Shown here: positions 34,101 through 47,101 of the stretch, piece by piece | How positions within the stretch are numbered: the stretch's first letter is position 1 | Layout of the letters: the number at the start of each line of letters is the position of its first letter | Assembly (NCBI RefSeq): GCF_029227915.1 | Contig: NC_079876.1 | Coordinates: forward strand, 11,408,001-11,472,000 | DNA: 64,000 nt | Origin: Hydractinia symbiolongicarpus | Lineage: Eukaryota > Cnidaria > Hydrozoa > Anthoathecata > Hydractiniidae | Direction: 5' to 3' | The notes under the pieces: generated by a model | Database searches by the model: none | Seen by the model: the letters and a program-made list of their open reading frames with translations, nothing else | What the model was told of the DNA's origin: nothing | Program-made: the position numbers and the translations under genes

Positions 34101-36839
34101 GCAACAAGCGTTCCTGCTTCCAACTCACTCAACTAGCTTCGTGTACTGCACAACAAGCGTTCCTGCTTCCAATTCACTAACTAACTCTGTCTACTGCACG
34201 ACAATTTTCGTGCTACTAGCTTCCGTGTTAGTTCATTAATATTCACAAGAAATTGAGATATAAATACAAAGTGGATGTATTATTAATGAAATGGAATTTC
34301 GGCGGCACGATAATATTTCCTCTCTTTATCCTATATACTTAACCTTTGTTGTTAAAAATATATTTAGCTTGTCAAACTCTTCTCCAGCCTATTTAAACTA
34401 ATATTTTAATATACAAAAATTATATTTAACGATCAAACTTTGTCCCTGTACTTTCTTTACTGGCAACAACTATACTTAGCTTATACACTTCGTTACCATG
34501 CTTTATTAGTTTATTTTTACTGATAGATATATTTTTAGCTTTTAAACTTCGACCCCAGTACGTTTTCATTGTTATACTGCAAGGTTTTAATGTTAACAAT
34601 TTTTAGCATAATTTTACGTTTGTTTTGGATAAATTAGAGAAAAAATAATTTTTTAACTGTAGTTATATCACAATACGTTTGATGTTTACGTTGTCGTAAT
34701 TCACCACGTCATTTTGGCTCCGTCTTGATTTTTTTGAAGGACTGTATTGAGCGCATCCTGTGATGCATTCAAGTTCAAAAAACATTCCAACAAATACAGC
34801 TGCTAATTTTTTAAATTGTACATTTTTAATGCTTTTTTTATTCATCATACTGTAAAATATTTTCATCTTTCTGCAGATTGTTGATTGCGGAAGTTTTGGG
34901 ACGTGTTGGGTCATGAACATGAGTGTATATAAATATAATCTCCTAAAATGAATAATATATTGTATATACTACTGCATATACATGTAATTAATTAAAAAAA
35001 TAATTAAAAAAATAACTTGTACTGACTTAAAACTTCTTTTAAAGAGGGTAGGATGACTCTTAACTTTAAACCCTAACCTGACCTTTGGGCGGAGGGGTAG
35101 TGAGAAGAGGGAGGGGGTAACCAACACGTAGCTGATCCAGACCTTTTAGTATACCTATCTTTGAAATCAGGTTTGAATTATAAACATTGTATTTTTATAA
35201 TAGTGGAAAGGTATATGGCAGAATATTTTCTTTAAAATTTTTTAAAAATGTATATATCACGAATGTTCCATACTTCCTCTTTGAACATTGAATTACGTTT
35301 TAAAACAGAATATCGCAAAAATTATGCTTTATTAATGATTAACAACGATGTTATAAAAGATTAAACATTCTGAATTTTTTTCCTTGTAGAGAAAGATATG
35401 TGTTTTCTTTTTCACTCTGATCACCTTACCCAAATTCGTTTTCAAGGAATTTTTAGGTTTTTACTATCCCAAATAAAAATAAGACCTAACAGGCTTTGGG
35501 AACTCTAGGTGGTCTGGGAGGTTGTGTGTTTAGAATTTAAAGAAAAATAGGAGACTATGTCTATTATATCGTAAAGAATCGAATTATTATCAATTCTTAA
35601 CTACTAGTTTGAAGCAGAGAAAAAAAAGAAGCAAATATTCAAAGAAACAAAGTCGTTAGTCAGAATTTTAATTTTCGCCAATTTTCTACTCCATAGATGG
35701 AAAAAAATGGGAAAAACTCAGTCTTTGATTGTAAGAATTAATTATTCTCAATACTGATGCAACATTGTCATGACTAAAAATAGATTTGCAGCCACCTACT
35801 TATTAAATAATTTAATGTCGAAACAGTATCACTTAATTTTCTTTCACGCGATGGAAATTTTGTCAAAATTACTGACTCGTAGGAATCGGGTAAAGAAAAG
35901 CGGCGGTGAGAAGTTGTAGGGGGTAAGTGGACATTACATCTCCACCCTCTCCCTCCCCAATATTTCTTTTTGAAAACTAACTAACTAGAAAACTTAAAAA
36001 CTAGCTAGACGCATCAATTTTAATAAAATTTTGATGCTAATTTTTTTAAAAACTACCGCTCGCACAGAACGATACTTTACCCGGCACTAAGAATCATATT
36101 TTTCAGCGTCGTGATTTTTAGCTGAATAAAATAATTGAGTAAAAATGGTTTAATAATTTGATAGCATTCACAACATGATTAATAAAAGAGGAAAAACCTG
36201 ATATCCAAAGTTACTTCCACCTGTCAATCATTTCAAGAAATGTCGCAAAAAACGAGTCTCAGAATAATTCCTAAAATATTCTTAAAACGTCGAAATTGAA
36301 GTGATTCTTATAAAAAAAAATTCTTACTAAAAAAGCGTGCAGTGCATTGTATTATAATACTTATTAAACTTCTCTACTACGTGTAAACCATGTATTGCAA
36401 ATTAAACTAAATTTTTCTCCTTTGTGTGGTCCAGTCTTCTACTAAAATATTTTCTTCTTCGTGTAATCTAGGTATTTTAATTTACATTGAACTCCTCGTG
36501 CTTATTCATTTCCTCATTGAATAAAAACAAAAAATAAAACTGTATGTATATGATGACAAATTCAAGTCTGATATGTCGAAAAAAAGAGGAAGAAGTAGTC
36601 TTCATAAATATAAACAGTTAACATCTCATCTTATATTTCTTGAAAGGTTATCACGAACGCTCCACTGAATCACATTGAATTATCCTACTTCCTCGTTTAT
36701 TGTTATTGTGTTTTGTGTCTCATTCTATTCTATTTCTCATTCCTTAAACCAAATCTTATTTTTATACAAGGCAAAAAAACAAAAAAAAAACAAAAAAAAA
36801 TTAGTAACTCACCGGTACGATACATGCAGTTCCAGCCAT
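31118..36839 (-). CDS. ETS-domain transcription factor, TEL/Yan-like ETS domain, 3 coding exons, 789 aa
   Basis: Coding exons on the minus strand: 36839-36813 (MAGTACIVP, donor GTGAGT), 33614-32081 (donor GTAAGT) and 31926-31118. Phases join (0, then 1). The ETS domain spans about residues 525-608: LHLWQFL, ADLWGQSKNRT, recognition helix MTYEKMARAMRYYY with conserved Arg584 and Arg587, and KRLHFRF. KNRTxMTYEKM and RLxFRF resemble ETV6/Yan more than ETS1 or ELF, but no Pointed/SAM domain is visible. Residues 10-510 are Tyr/Arg/Ser/His-rich, probably disordered, with a small cysteine cluster (KCTEGCPCLTKDEHC). The tail is acidic (SDTDGELVVDLDE). ETS factors bind GGA(A/T) sites in the nucleus. 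The first exon is the least certain: an acceptor-like TTTTTTAG precedes the ATG, implying a further 5' UTR exon. The second exon has no ATG near its start. Confidence 0.85.
33615..36812 (-). other. ETS gene intron 1
   Basis: About 3.2 kb between coding exons 1 and 2. It holds a two-copy repeat of about 56 bp at 34088-34200 (CTAGCTTCGTGCACTGC-like and GCGTTCCTGCTTCCAA). A small minus-strand open frame at 34663-34920 has no recognisable domain and was not called. Confidence 0.5.
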
Positions 36840-39305
36840 CTAATTTTCTAAAAAACAAAATTCAATATTTTGTTAACACCTGAAGAAGAACAAAAGTTTA
36901 TATGCTCAGTGAGGATGCTCCCTATTAATCATAAATATAAAATGTTTTCCTCTTATTGCGGAATCAAATATTTACACTCTGAAAGCTACAACGACGGTTG
37001 TAAACATTACACAGTCAATAGCAACACTTATCCTAGTCATAATATATTTCTATGTTCGAGACATAATGCCATTAAGTTGTCGTAGGTACTTCACGAAGGA
37101 TAATTTGATGTAGCATGCTGTGCATTGTTGTCAAAAATCTCTTTCTTTTGTGTTTGATGATAAGATAAGGTTTAAAAACATCACAAGTATAAAGAAATAA
37201 AAACTATAAAAAAAAACAAAAAGTGTAAAAAAAGAACGGGAAGTTTTAGAGCAATATATTCACGTGTTTTTTTTTAAATAAGTTTTTTAAAACGATACTT
37301 TATGATCATTAGGAGTGATACTATTATCCATCTTGTGCGATACAATAAAGAAGCATATGAAAATTTAGATAAGGTATTTCGTCTGGTCTGTGTTTTAAAC
37401 GCATCAAAATTTCCTTACTCTGCCAACCCATTTTCCAGCTGTAACATCTTTCGTCATCCAAATACAATTTCATTTTATCTGCAACATGTTTAAATCTGCA
37501 CGTCTTGTTAAAGTTAATTACAAGTCTGCAAATTACACGCATGTCATGCAACATCACAATGAATAAGCATATACTATGGCAGTTGTAAATTCATTAAAAG
37601 ACAGACCATATCGTCTATTGAATGTTATGAAATTGTTAAAACACTATTATAGCGATGATTGTCAATTTCCTGATTAGAATATTTGGTTGCTAACTAATCC
37701 TTATTCTCTCATCATCATTGGTTGAACACATTCGCAATATATCATGCATTCGGAAGTTTAATGAACGAACTAAAATGACTAAGTTTTAATCTCGGCTAAC
37801 CTAAAGAGAAATAACGGTTTTACGACATCTTCCGAGAATGACTTCCAAGTAACGAGTACTGTACGACGACTGCCGAATGTTTGATTTTCAATATTTTCCG
37901 CCGAAAGAACAGATCAACTTTACACTTAAATTTCACAACGAGTCTCAAATATTGCATTTAAAAAAGAAAGATAATTTATTAAATTTAAGATTAAAAGACT
38001 TAAAGATAAAAAAAAAACGATTCGAAAACATCATTTGAGCTTACCAAACGTCAGTTTTCCACACCACAATAAATCAAAGATCTTAATTCATAATAATAAC
38101 AATAAAAATAAACGCACTTGAAATAAAACTACTTCCCTCTTGATCGACATCGTCAAATGTTATATAAACAAAACCGGATTGTAGTTATGAACCGGAAAAC
38201 CAAACGTTTCAACACTTTACTATTAAAAAAACATAGCGCGCCCTTTGTTATGTGACATTGTTATCTCACTCATGTTATGCCTCTTGAAACAGGAACTGGT
38301 TTTTAAAAATGACATCAAAATCGGAAACCACATGAGTGTTGCCATGACAACTTGATATTATGTGTTCAGTAGCGAAAGATTTGGTCCAGTCATCCAGAAA
38401 AGAGAATAGGAATGTGGTCAAACGAACGCCACGTTTACTTTTTGTGAATAAAATGTGACACAAATGGCTGCATGATGTGTATAAGAAAGAAAACGTTCCA
38501 TTTATGTCAACGCGACAGACTAACTACGTGTCATATTTTTTTCCACCTGCCAAAAATGGTAATTAACTTCAACTATTTACATTGAAGTGTTGGACAGAAA
38601 AGTCAATTTATTGTTAATTATAAAAATTGTTGGCGAAAGGTTAGACATTTTCCCAGTGCAAGCACACATTAAGAGAATGAATAACTGTCAATGATTGGCC
38701 GTGTACCACGTGACCTTGCCTAAACTATTTTCTAATTTGCGAAGCAAACACACATTCTAATGGGTAAAACGAAAAAATATAGATAAAAATGACTTTCAAA
38801 GCAGAATTTATGGTTCTAACTCAAAGTGGAGACAACGTCTGCTAAAGAAGGCGCTCGTCACAACTTTTGAAAATTTCTTAGGACACCTCAATTATGTCCT
38901 TCGTTGTTACATTTGTAATAAGAATTGGCTTGTCAAAATGTTTTCATTGTAAAGAACCAATTTTTTCTCTCACATTGATGTCAACGTATCAAGTATGGAC
39001 CCACCACACTGTAAAAGAAATGTTTTTCTTCACTGAAGTGTGCAACAAATAAATTAAACACAACTTGAATGTGTCAACATTGTCTAGCCTTGTGCCAACT
39101 CTGTATGGGAGTGTAAAGTTTGTGTTGTTGATACAATACACATTAAATGTTAAATAAAAACGTATAAAATGAAAACCAGATATTAAGCAACTTTTCTTTT
39201 AACTCAAAAATTCATGAAATTAGACAGAGACTCTTAAAAAGAGACCCTTTGGAGACAATAAAAATAGGTTTTTGTTAGTGTACTTGTTTTTCCATTCTTT
39301 TGCAG
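36840..39305. other. Upstream region of the ETS gene
   Basis: No protein gene was recognised. It probably contains the ETS 5' UTR exon(s) and promoter on the minus strand. One strong X-box-like motif is annotated at 38338. Confidence 0.35.
38338..38351. promoter_or_regulatory. RFX X-box-like motif 1
   Basis: GTTGCCATGACAAC is a near-perfect imperfect palindrome of the RFX-binding X-box (GTTNCC AT GGNAAC type). It lies 1.5 kb upstream of the ETS start codon. Motif match only. Confidence 0.5.
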
Positions 39306-39329
39306 ATCTCGATGTCCCAAAGAAATAAG

Positions 39330-42150
39330 GTAAGCTACACAATGGTAATCGAGTTTTATTTACTGCTGACTCCCTAAATTAGTTGTCAATTACTTTATAA
39401 GGATGTCCTCTCTAAATAATGATGTCCTGTTCCGTATGATCCCTGTTGTCAGTTTTATTTTTGAATAATTGCGAGGGATATCCAACCAAAGTTTAGATTT
39501 GTGAAAATATTTCAGATTTGTAGAAAGCTATTATCATCGCCATGTTGTTTCAAACGACAAATATTTATTTATCAACTTGACATGTTTTGTGCCTGTGAAC
39601 ACATTAAATAAGTAAATAAATAAATAAATAAAAAATTTCTATAAATAGCCACGTTATTGTTATTATTGGTATAGAGGGTTGATGCACTCTAACTTGAACT
39701 GCTGTGATGCAGAATAGACAAAGTTTGCAGAATGGTTTTCATACTAAATTATTACTTAAGGGTTTGCGCAAGTCACTATAAAAATAATAGTGTACCACAT
39801 AAACTGAAAAATAGTAATGTTGAAATATGCAACGGCTTTCGTCGGAAAACAGCTGTTGGAATTTTTTTTACGCGCCAAATTATAAACATTGAATGTACAA
39901 CCATAGCTACGAAAATTTTATTTTTGCCAAAGAACCTTCTTGCTTAAAGCAACAACACAAACAAAACTTACCCAAGAAATAAAAGAATTTTTTACAATCT
40001 ACAACATGCGGTTAAGAGAAAATTTTCACCATTAAATTTCCACTTTTAACTCAGATTGTAATGAGGAAGGACTTTGTTTTTCCTCAAAGGATGTTGGCAC
40101 GCAGTTAATATGTGAAAATAAAAGAAAGATTAACTCTTAAATTAGTTTCATCCTTGTAATTGCTTTTACTTTAATAGACAAATAGACGAATTTTAAAATG
40201 TCTCCATGGCACAAACCACTAACCGTGACTTTTTACTTTGTCCGAATAATGGGAAGTACTGTTTCGACTTGCTTATTCAGAATAATAGGAAGCATTGTGT
40301 CAACATATTTGATCGGATTAGAAAGACAATATTAAGTTTGCATAAGCATTTAATTCTAAAAATGCCGTATAAGTTTTGTGGTTCGTCGTAATAATTTCCG
40401 GGTATAAACTGCATGTCACGATTTTGAGGAAAGAAAGACTTATTGTTGCCAAAAGAACAACAAATTTTTTATATAAGTGTTTAGTCATCAAGTGAAGGGA
40501 AAGTCAACTGTGATGAAACATAAATACAAGAGATAAAAACATCATTGCTAAACTCGTCTCTAGGGCTTATAAGGTTTTATATAGGTGATAAGGTATGAAG
40601 TCCTTGCACGAAGTTGGTTTGTTAAGTAAGATATTTTTCAGCAGTAAACGGAGTACACGCTTTTTTTATACGAATATCAAAATTATACCCAGGCTGGTCC
40701 TTATTTTTATTTCTTTATTGTTTTTAACATGAATTCTCAGCCTGATGTTCTTATAACTTATATTCTTAATAAAAGGCGTGTTGGGGAATATAAAGAAAGA
40801 AATATAAAGAAAACAAATTAGTTTTGTGTCACTTTATTTGAATCGCTCTTCACGAGGGCTTCGATCACGAAATTTTGGTGGATATTATCACAGTTCTTAT
40901 AATTTCATATGACATCATGTCCAAATACTTATATTTGATTAAATTTTTTAGCAAAAAAACGAATGTAAACAAAAAACTAGAGTAGTGAAGCGCCTGCAGC
41001 AACATTTTCATCTGTGGGGAAGAACCTTGCAAAAAACTCATGGGGAAGAGTAAATAACAGACTTCACTTTGGAGCCATGCAAATGCTTTGATAAGTCTTT
41101 CAAATAAACATCAGTATTTCCTAATCCTTTGTTTACGCGCCACCCTTCAGCGTAAATATAAATATTTTACTGCATATATATCAAAGCTCACTAAATAAAC
41201 ATCCACAAGGGAGTGTGTCAATGTAAATTTTCGTTTTTTAAATATTTAAAACAAATATTGGATGTGGTATTTAAGTTCTATAAATGGACTTCAAAAGTTT
41301 TATTTGGAGAAAGAAAAATAAACAACACTTTCTGTTGACATTTTTATAGCTGAAAATATTTCCTGTAACGGTTACTTCCGGATGACCTTCCGCACATCCG
41401 GATGACTCACTACCGTTCAGGGTTTTTTGCATAAAATCAAATAAATAAACAAATCATGCTTTTTTCTTAATAGCTCGAAACACGCACATAAAACAGACGC
41501 GTTTTGTTTTCATACACGTAGGTGCGTCTAAAAAGGACTGTATTATACATAAATGAAAACAGAATTGGTTGCCATAACAACAGTAAACTGCTGCAATCAG
41601 CAGTTTTTTCTAAATCGGAAAATTACCCTCGCTTGTTTCAGGTTTAGTACTTTGAAGTATTGTTTAGGTATGAAATCAAATATGACTTTATTAATATAAT
41701 AAGTTACTAAGCGAAGAAAAATTGATAAAAAATGATGATGTCAGCCATTTGATAATATTCAATCTTCCTAAAGGAAATGCCGACGCCACCGATTTTAAAG
41801 ACAAATTTTATGGTAGAAACGGGCGTTATACATTTATGGTAGAATCGCGCGTTATACCTTCCTTTGTTGCCGTTGTGGGTGCGTTAAAATAAAAATAAAA
41901 AACGATGTAAAAATTTGTATTCACGCCAATAAACACTAACAAAATATTTGGTTTATCTCCTAAATTGTCAAAAAAATAAAAATAAAAAAAATTGTAATTT
42001 CATTAAAAAAGTAAACAGAGTTTTCTAATTTTTCTGTTTTAGAATCTGTCATAACTTTTAAAAATGCAAAACTAGATGTCGCCTGATGACGTTATACACT
42101 GAAATAATTTAACCACATTTCAGCCATAGTAAAAATACAATTTTCAAACC
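39330..42150. other. Intergenic, nothing recognised
   Basis: AT-rich, with a short (TAAA)n run near 39608-39630 and an X-box-like motif at 41568. No gene is supportable. Confidence 0.45.
41568..41581. promoter_or_regulatory. RFX X-box-like motif 2
   Basis: GTTGCCATAACAAC fits the X-box pattern with both half sites. No adjacent gene was recognised. Confidence 0.45.
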
Positions 42151-42376
42151 CCACAAATGGCGTTACAAATTCCTCAAATGACCTTACAAACTTTTCAAAT
42201 GGCGTTCCAAATCTCTCAAATGGCGTTACAAATCTCTCAAATGGCGTTACAAATCCCTCGAACGGCGTTACAAATCTCTCAAATGGCGTAAAAATCTCTC
42301 AAATGGCGTTACAAATCTCTCGAACGGCGTTACAAATCTCTCAAATGGCGTAAAAATCTCTCAAATGGCGTTACAA
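42151..42376. repeat. 21-bp minisatellite, 11 units
   Basis: Consensus CTCAAATGGCGTTACAAATC plus T. Two variants, CTCGAACGG and GGCGTAAAAATCT, recur in the same order, giving a higher-order unit of about 62 bp at 42258-42376. This indicates multi-unit duplication. Confidence 0.92.
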
Positions 42377-44800
42377 GAACAATTATCATTGTTGCTTGTA
42401 AATTAAGAAGCAAAAATGATTTAAAATTAATTCTTGTATCGCTAAGTTTAAAATACATTTTTTTCAGCGGAAGTAAAATCTTTTATTAAAACAGAAAGCA
42501 GCTTATATGAACGTCTTTTATTTCACGCTGCGCAAAATTAAAACTGTTCCTATCAAAACAGTTGGCATTAGAAAGTTGTACCATGTAATCGCTTTAAAGA
42601 TTATTGCGCACAAGTACATAGAAACTAAGACACCTATCATTTAACACTAAGGAGTTAGCTAAGTGCGTGTATTTGAGAGAAATAGGCGTTGGAAACAATA
42701 ATCGCAGCAAGCCATTGCGATACTTTACTATCATTTGACTGGATTTAACCTTCGTGTAACTTTAATCATCCCATTGGATTTTATTTGCACGTGACATGTC
42801 TGATTACAATGCGTGGTTTTCATCCTCTTCCTTATTTTTTTACAAACTTTATAATTAATCATCTTTATTAAAAACCATACTTCATGCACTCTCCATCGCT
42901 GATACTTTTATTGTTCTTAATTGACTATTCCGATAATTAATTCAATCGTGGCAATTCCTTAATCTAAATTTGTCCAAATTTCGCGACATGTTGTTGTATT
43001 TTCGAATATTTTAACGCAAGCGCAAAATTTTTCAAACCTATATGTGATTAGTGTGATTTCAGCATTATCTAATAAATTTAAGAATGTGTGGAGAAGAGCA
43101 TGATATGATTAACGAGGACATGAGCTTCTAATTGTTGTAATCAAACATCATTTCCGTTTTGAGACAATATAAATTACAAGGGGGTATTAAATCGACTCAG
43201 ATAAATTAAATATACCGCGAGTTTTATTTTACACAACAATCAAATACCCCCTGGTGGATATTTATAAAGTACTCTTTAGCAAACAAATTTATCCTAGATT
43301 CATTTCCGCGACCACTGCAACGTTTTTAAATATATAGTTAGCATGTCCACTTAAGTTACTCACAAATGACACTCGCACGCTTACGAATTAGGCCCGTATA
43401 CCTTTACATGTAATCGCGTAAGAAAAACACAAGAATGGAAAAAATTCTGTTAAAACAACGATGCTTGAAGATTTTGGGTCAATTTTAAAATTTTCCTCGT
43501 TAATATAAAGAAATGGTAGCTACGTTTTCGATAATGATGCATGGACGCATGGTATAGAAGTGCTACGGGAGTATAACGAGTCCAATACAGATCATTATTA
43601 TAGACCTGTTTATCTGCAAAGAATACGCAATAAATTTGTAAAAAGTTTGGAAATATTTTTAATCGCTAAGTATGAAGATTATAATAAACATTTAGTCCTG
43701 CAAAATATAACAAAACAAACAAACAAACCTTCGAACAAATTTACAAACATCTCACCTCTGAAAAGCGATCACCACGTTTCAAACACACGACTGTACAACC
43801 ATTTAATAAAAACTACTTCGTTGTTTTAGCCAAGTTTATTTACCAACATAACAATTGTGATTTGTAGAAAAAATAAAATTGTTCTTCCTTGTTGATTTTA
43901 AAACATATTCTGTTAAGCGGAAGAGAATTCCGTCATGTTAGCTGATTCACACTTGGTTAATAAAAGGCTGCAATAATTAAATTTCTTGAAAGTTTATTTA
44001 CAATACCACACACCCTCCACCACAGATGCTTTATTTAGTTCAATTGCGTGACCTCTTAGAATATTATGGAGAAATTTTCGAGGTATTTCAGATATTTCGA
44101 GTAAATTTTACGTTATATTTAAGTAATTTCGAATCTTTCTTCACGGCTATTAATTTGTTCAGTGTTCCCTTTTTTTATTTGTTACGCTACGACATTTGTT
44201 ATGCTCTCGAAGACATATCATTAGGTAACGCATTTTCTAAAACAAAAGAATTTAATTACTTTTACGCTATTTCTAGGATATCTGACCACGGTAATTATCC
44301 GATGAAAGGGTTCCTTTTTTAGACATCAGTTAATAAATACATCGTTTATTAATCTTGTTAAGTTTTAAAATAAATAAATAAATAAATAAAGTTAGTTTCC
44401 AAGCCTCTCATATATTGGGTGGGATTTAAAAATATTTAAGCTATTTGTTTTGGTTTTTGTTTTGTTGTTAGTTTTGAATTTTTTGAAACTTACTTTTACT
44501 GGAGAATAAAAATAAATTGATATAAATGTAACATATTTAAATAAAAACCCAACTTATATCAAATTTTGGTATTTATAATTGCATTAACAAAGAAATATCG
44601 AAGGTTTGCCAGCGCGGAACTGATTGCTGCAGAAGTAAGTGATAAAAACAACAACGCGATAATAATATTTTGTAAACTTTTAATATGCAAATAAAAATAG
44701 CGGAAATAATTGAAATTGTGATTATTAGAAAATAACTCATTTCCGCACTATTTTCGAACGAAGTAGTAATGTTTATTCTCGTATGTAATACCATCATACG
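42377..44800. other. Intergenic, nothing recognised
   Basis: AT-rich. Two medium open frames (43560-43829 and 44026-44322, plus strand) show no recognisable domain, splice context or family, and were not called. Confidence 0.4.
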
Positions 44801-44940
44801 AAACAAACAAACAAACAAACAAACAAACAAACAAACAAACAAACAAACAAACAAACAAACAAACAAACAAACAAACAAACAAACAAACAAACAAACAAAC
44901 AAACAAACAAACAAACAAACAAACAAACAAACAAACAAAC
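44801..44940. repeat. (AAAC)35 microsatellite
   Basis: 140 bases of uninterrupted AAAC repeats, 35 copies. All three frames on both strands are open across it, which produces spurious KQTN or LFVCLFVC proteins. Confidence 0.98.
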
Positions 44941-44959
44941 TTCCACGTAAAAATCCAAA

Positions 44960-45112
44960 CAACAGCAACGACGACTACGACAATGATGACGACGATACAG
45001 AAACAAGGACGACGGAAACAACGACAGCACCAACGACTACGACAACGATGACGTCGACAAAAAAGAGGACGACGAAAACAAGAGCAACACCAAACGACTA
45101 CTACTACGATAG
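44960..45112. repeat. ACG/ACN-rich low-complexity tract
   Basis: A run of ACGACGAC-, ACAACGAC- and ACTACGAC-like triplets directly after the AAAC array. It would read as Thr/Asp-rich protein, but there is no gene structure around it. Confidence 0.75.
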
Positions 45113-45755
45113 TTAGTTTCAAAACCATATTGATTTTAGCTGGCGTAAGCATGCCTCGTTTTCCAACGCTGTCTACTAGTTCTACATATCTGCAAAAACA
45201 AAGCTTTCGTAGCCTGTGGATGTTATGTAAGGTAGCTCTGCTTAACCATTTCGAGAAGTAACCAAAAATTCGACCTAATATGCTCGGATTTGCAGTTATT
45301 TGTTAATTTCATACTTTTATTTTGTTGACATGGTGGTATTGTGTAGATGTCAAAATTATTAAGTGTTTAGAGGGTGTTCTTATGATTGATAAGAATTTGG
45401 TATTTAATTCTGTTCCTCAACCTGTGCTTCACAGAAACAAAATGTCTTACAAGTACAGGAAACAAGATAGACAAAACAAACAAAACAAACAAACAAACAA
45501 GTAAATAAATAAACGAATATTTTTTCATGGTGACAGATATTTGTTGTTTCAAAAATAATTCCTAATATAGCAATCCTTTTCTTTAGATGCAGCGTGAAGA
45601 ATAAACGCTTAACAACTTGTACATATACCTTAATCACAATGTAACTAAAAACTATTGTTGGAAGCAACTTTGCTCTTTCTCAAACTTCTACAGAACAATT
45701 TACTCACAAGACAAATTAAGCTGGCTCGCATATATAATATCTCTTTTCCTTTGCT

Positions 45756-45870
45756 TGGTATTCTAGTTTGTTCGGTATTTTAATTTGTTCGGTATTTTTG
45801 TCCGTTCAGTATTTTTTGTTTGTTTGGTATTTTTGTTTGTTCGGTATTTTTGTTTGTTCGGTATTTTTCG
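45756..45870. repeat. 18-bp tandem repeat
   Basis: TTGTTCGGTATTTTTGTT-like units, six to seven copies with small variations. The FLFVWYF-like open frame through it is repeat translation. Confidence 0.85.
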
Positions 45871-46497
45871 TCACAGATAGATTTACTATAGCAATTTTTT
45901 GTCTTGCCATAGACAGAGAACGTTTGGAGACAATACATGTAAACACCAAAACTTTGATCGAGGTGGCGACCGGTTGTCCTTATTTTTTTTCTGAAGGAAT
46001 CTAGGTCAATATTGTTCCTTATTACGTTGTTTAAAAAGTAAGAAATCTGTCTAATAGAGTTTTTTAACTTACTTATTCAATTTTGAGCCAGCAACTAAAA
46101 TGGAATAACTATTTCTACATTTGATTTACCGTATCCCAACATTGACTTGTTCTGCCAAACATCAGTCTAAATGTTTTTACAAACATGCCCGTATTGTCTT
46201 AAAAAATACTCTACGCAAGAGGATAAACAAAGAGTTACAAATTGTGGTGACATCAACACAAAAAAGTTGACCACCTTACCGTTTGTCCGTTGTGAATGTC
46301 GTGTGTCCTGTCAGCGTCAAATGACTTGACCTGTATGTTACTAAAAGGCGGAAAAATACACAGTCTCACGAATAATTTTGAACAAAAAACTGAATGAAAA
46401 TAAATCAAGCGAATAATTGCTTCATTAGATACTGCAAACAATCTTTTAATTAATTCACGATTATTAATTAGTTATGTTGATCACGTGATTAGAAGGG

Positions 46498-46511
46498 CGT
46501 GTCATGGTAAC
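46498..46511. promoter_or_regulatory. RFX X-box-like motif 3
   Basis: CGTGTCATGGTAAC is an X-box-like palindrome, one position off consensus in the left half site. It is paired with motif 4. Confidence 0.45.
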
Positions 46512-46526
46512 TAATGTTTATATCCT

Positions 46527-46540
46527 GTTGTCATGGTAAC
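46527..46540. promoter_or_regulatory. RFX X-box-like motif 4
   Basis: GTTGTCATGGTAAC is a full X-box match, 29 bp after motif 3 in the same orientation. It lies about 30 bp upstream of an exon-like segment (46569-46593, donor GTGAGT). Confidence 0.5.
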
Positions 46541-47101
46541 TATGGTATGCATTTTTTTGGTTTTATAGAAAGAAGCTGGTTGTAGATAGATACGTGAGTA
46601 TAATTAGCAAACAAATCTAGGTATTATTATTTGAATTATTGTTGAATGTTCATCATTCTTTGAACGTGACAATTTAGTTGGAATCTAGACGTATTTTGTT
46701 GCAAAAATATGACGATTTCAAGGCTATTTGGATATTGAAGACTAAAATTTGATTTGTAAATATACTAAAATTTTGCGATGTTAAGTTTGCGAAAACTAAC
46801 CAAATAACTTGGTTGTAGCCACTAGCTGTGTTCTATTACAGAAAGAAAAGATGTACAAAGAGTGACATGCTCTATTGAAATTAACGTGTTCCTTTCTATC
46901 TCTCTCCCAACCAAAATTACCAAAAAACGGAATTCAGATGAACGATACAAACGGCCAGTTAGTTTGTCCAAGAAGATAAACGGCCCGCTTAAATACAACA
47001 GCCCGTCAAAAGACATGCCAGAAAAACGATACTATTTCATACATACATACATTACTCATAGTTTGATGTGTGAATGGTACGATTTCCTTTTAAATATTTA
47101 A

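Noticed and set aside
37324-37557. 77-residue minus-strand frame as an extra 5' exon of the ETS gene
   Set aside because: There is no recognisable domain and no phase-compatible donor was seen joining it to the 36839 exon, which has its own ATG.
44573-45152. Several open frames of KQTN or LFVCLFVC repeats
   Set aside because: They are translations of the (AAAC)n array in different frames on both strands.
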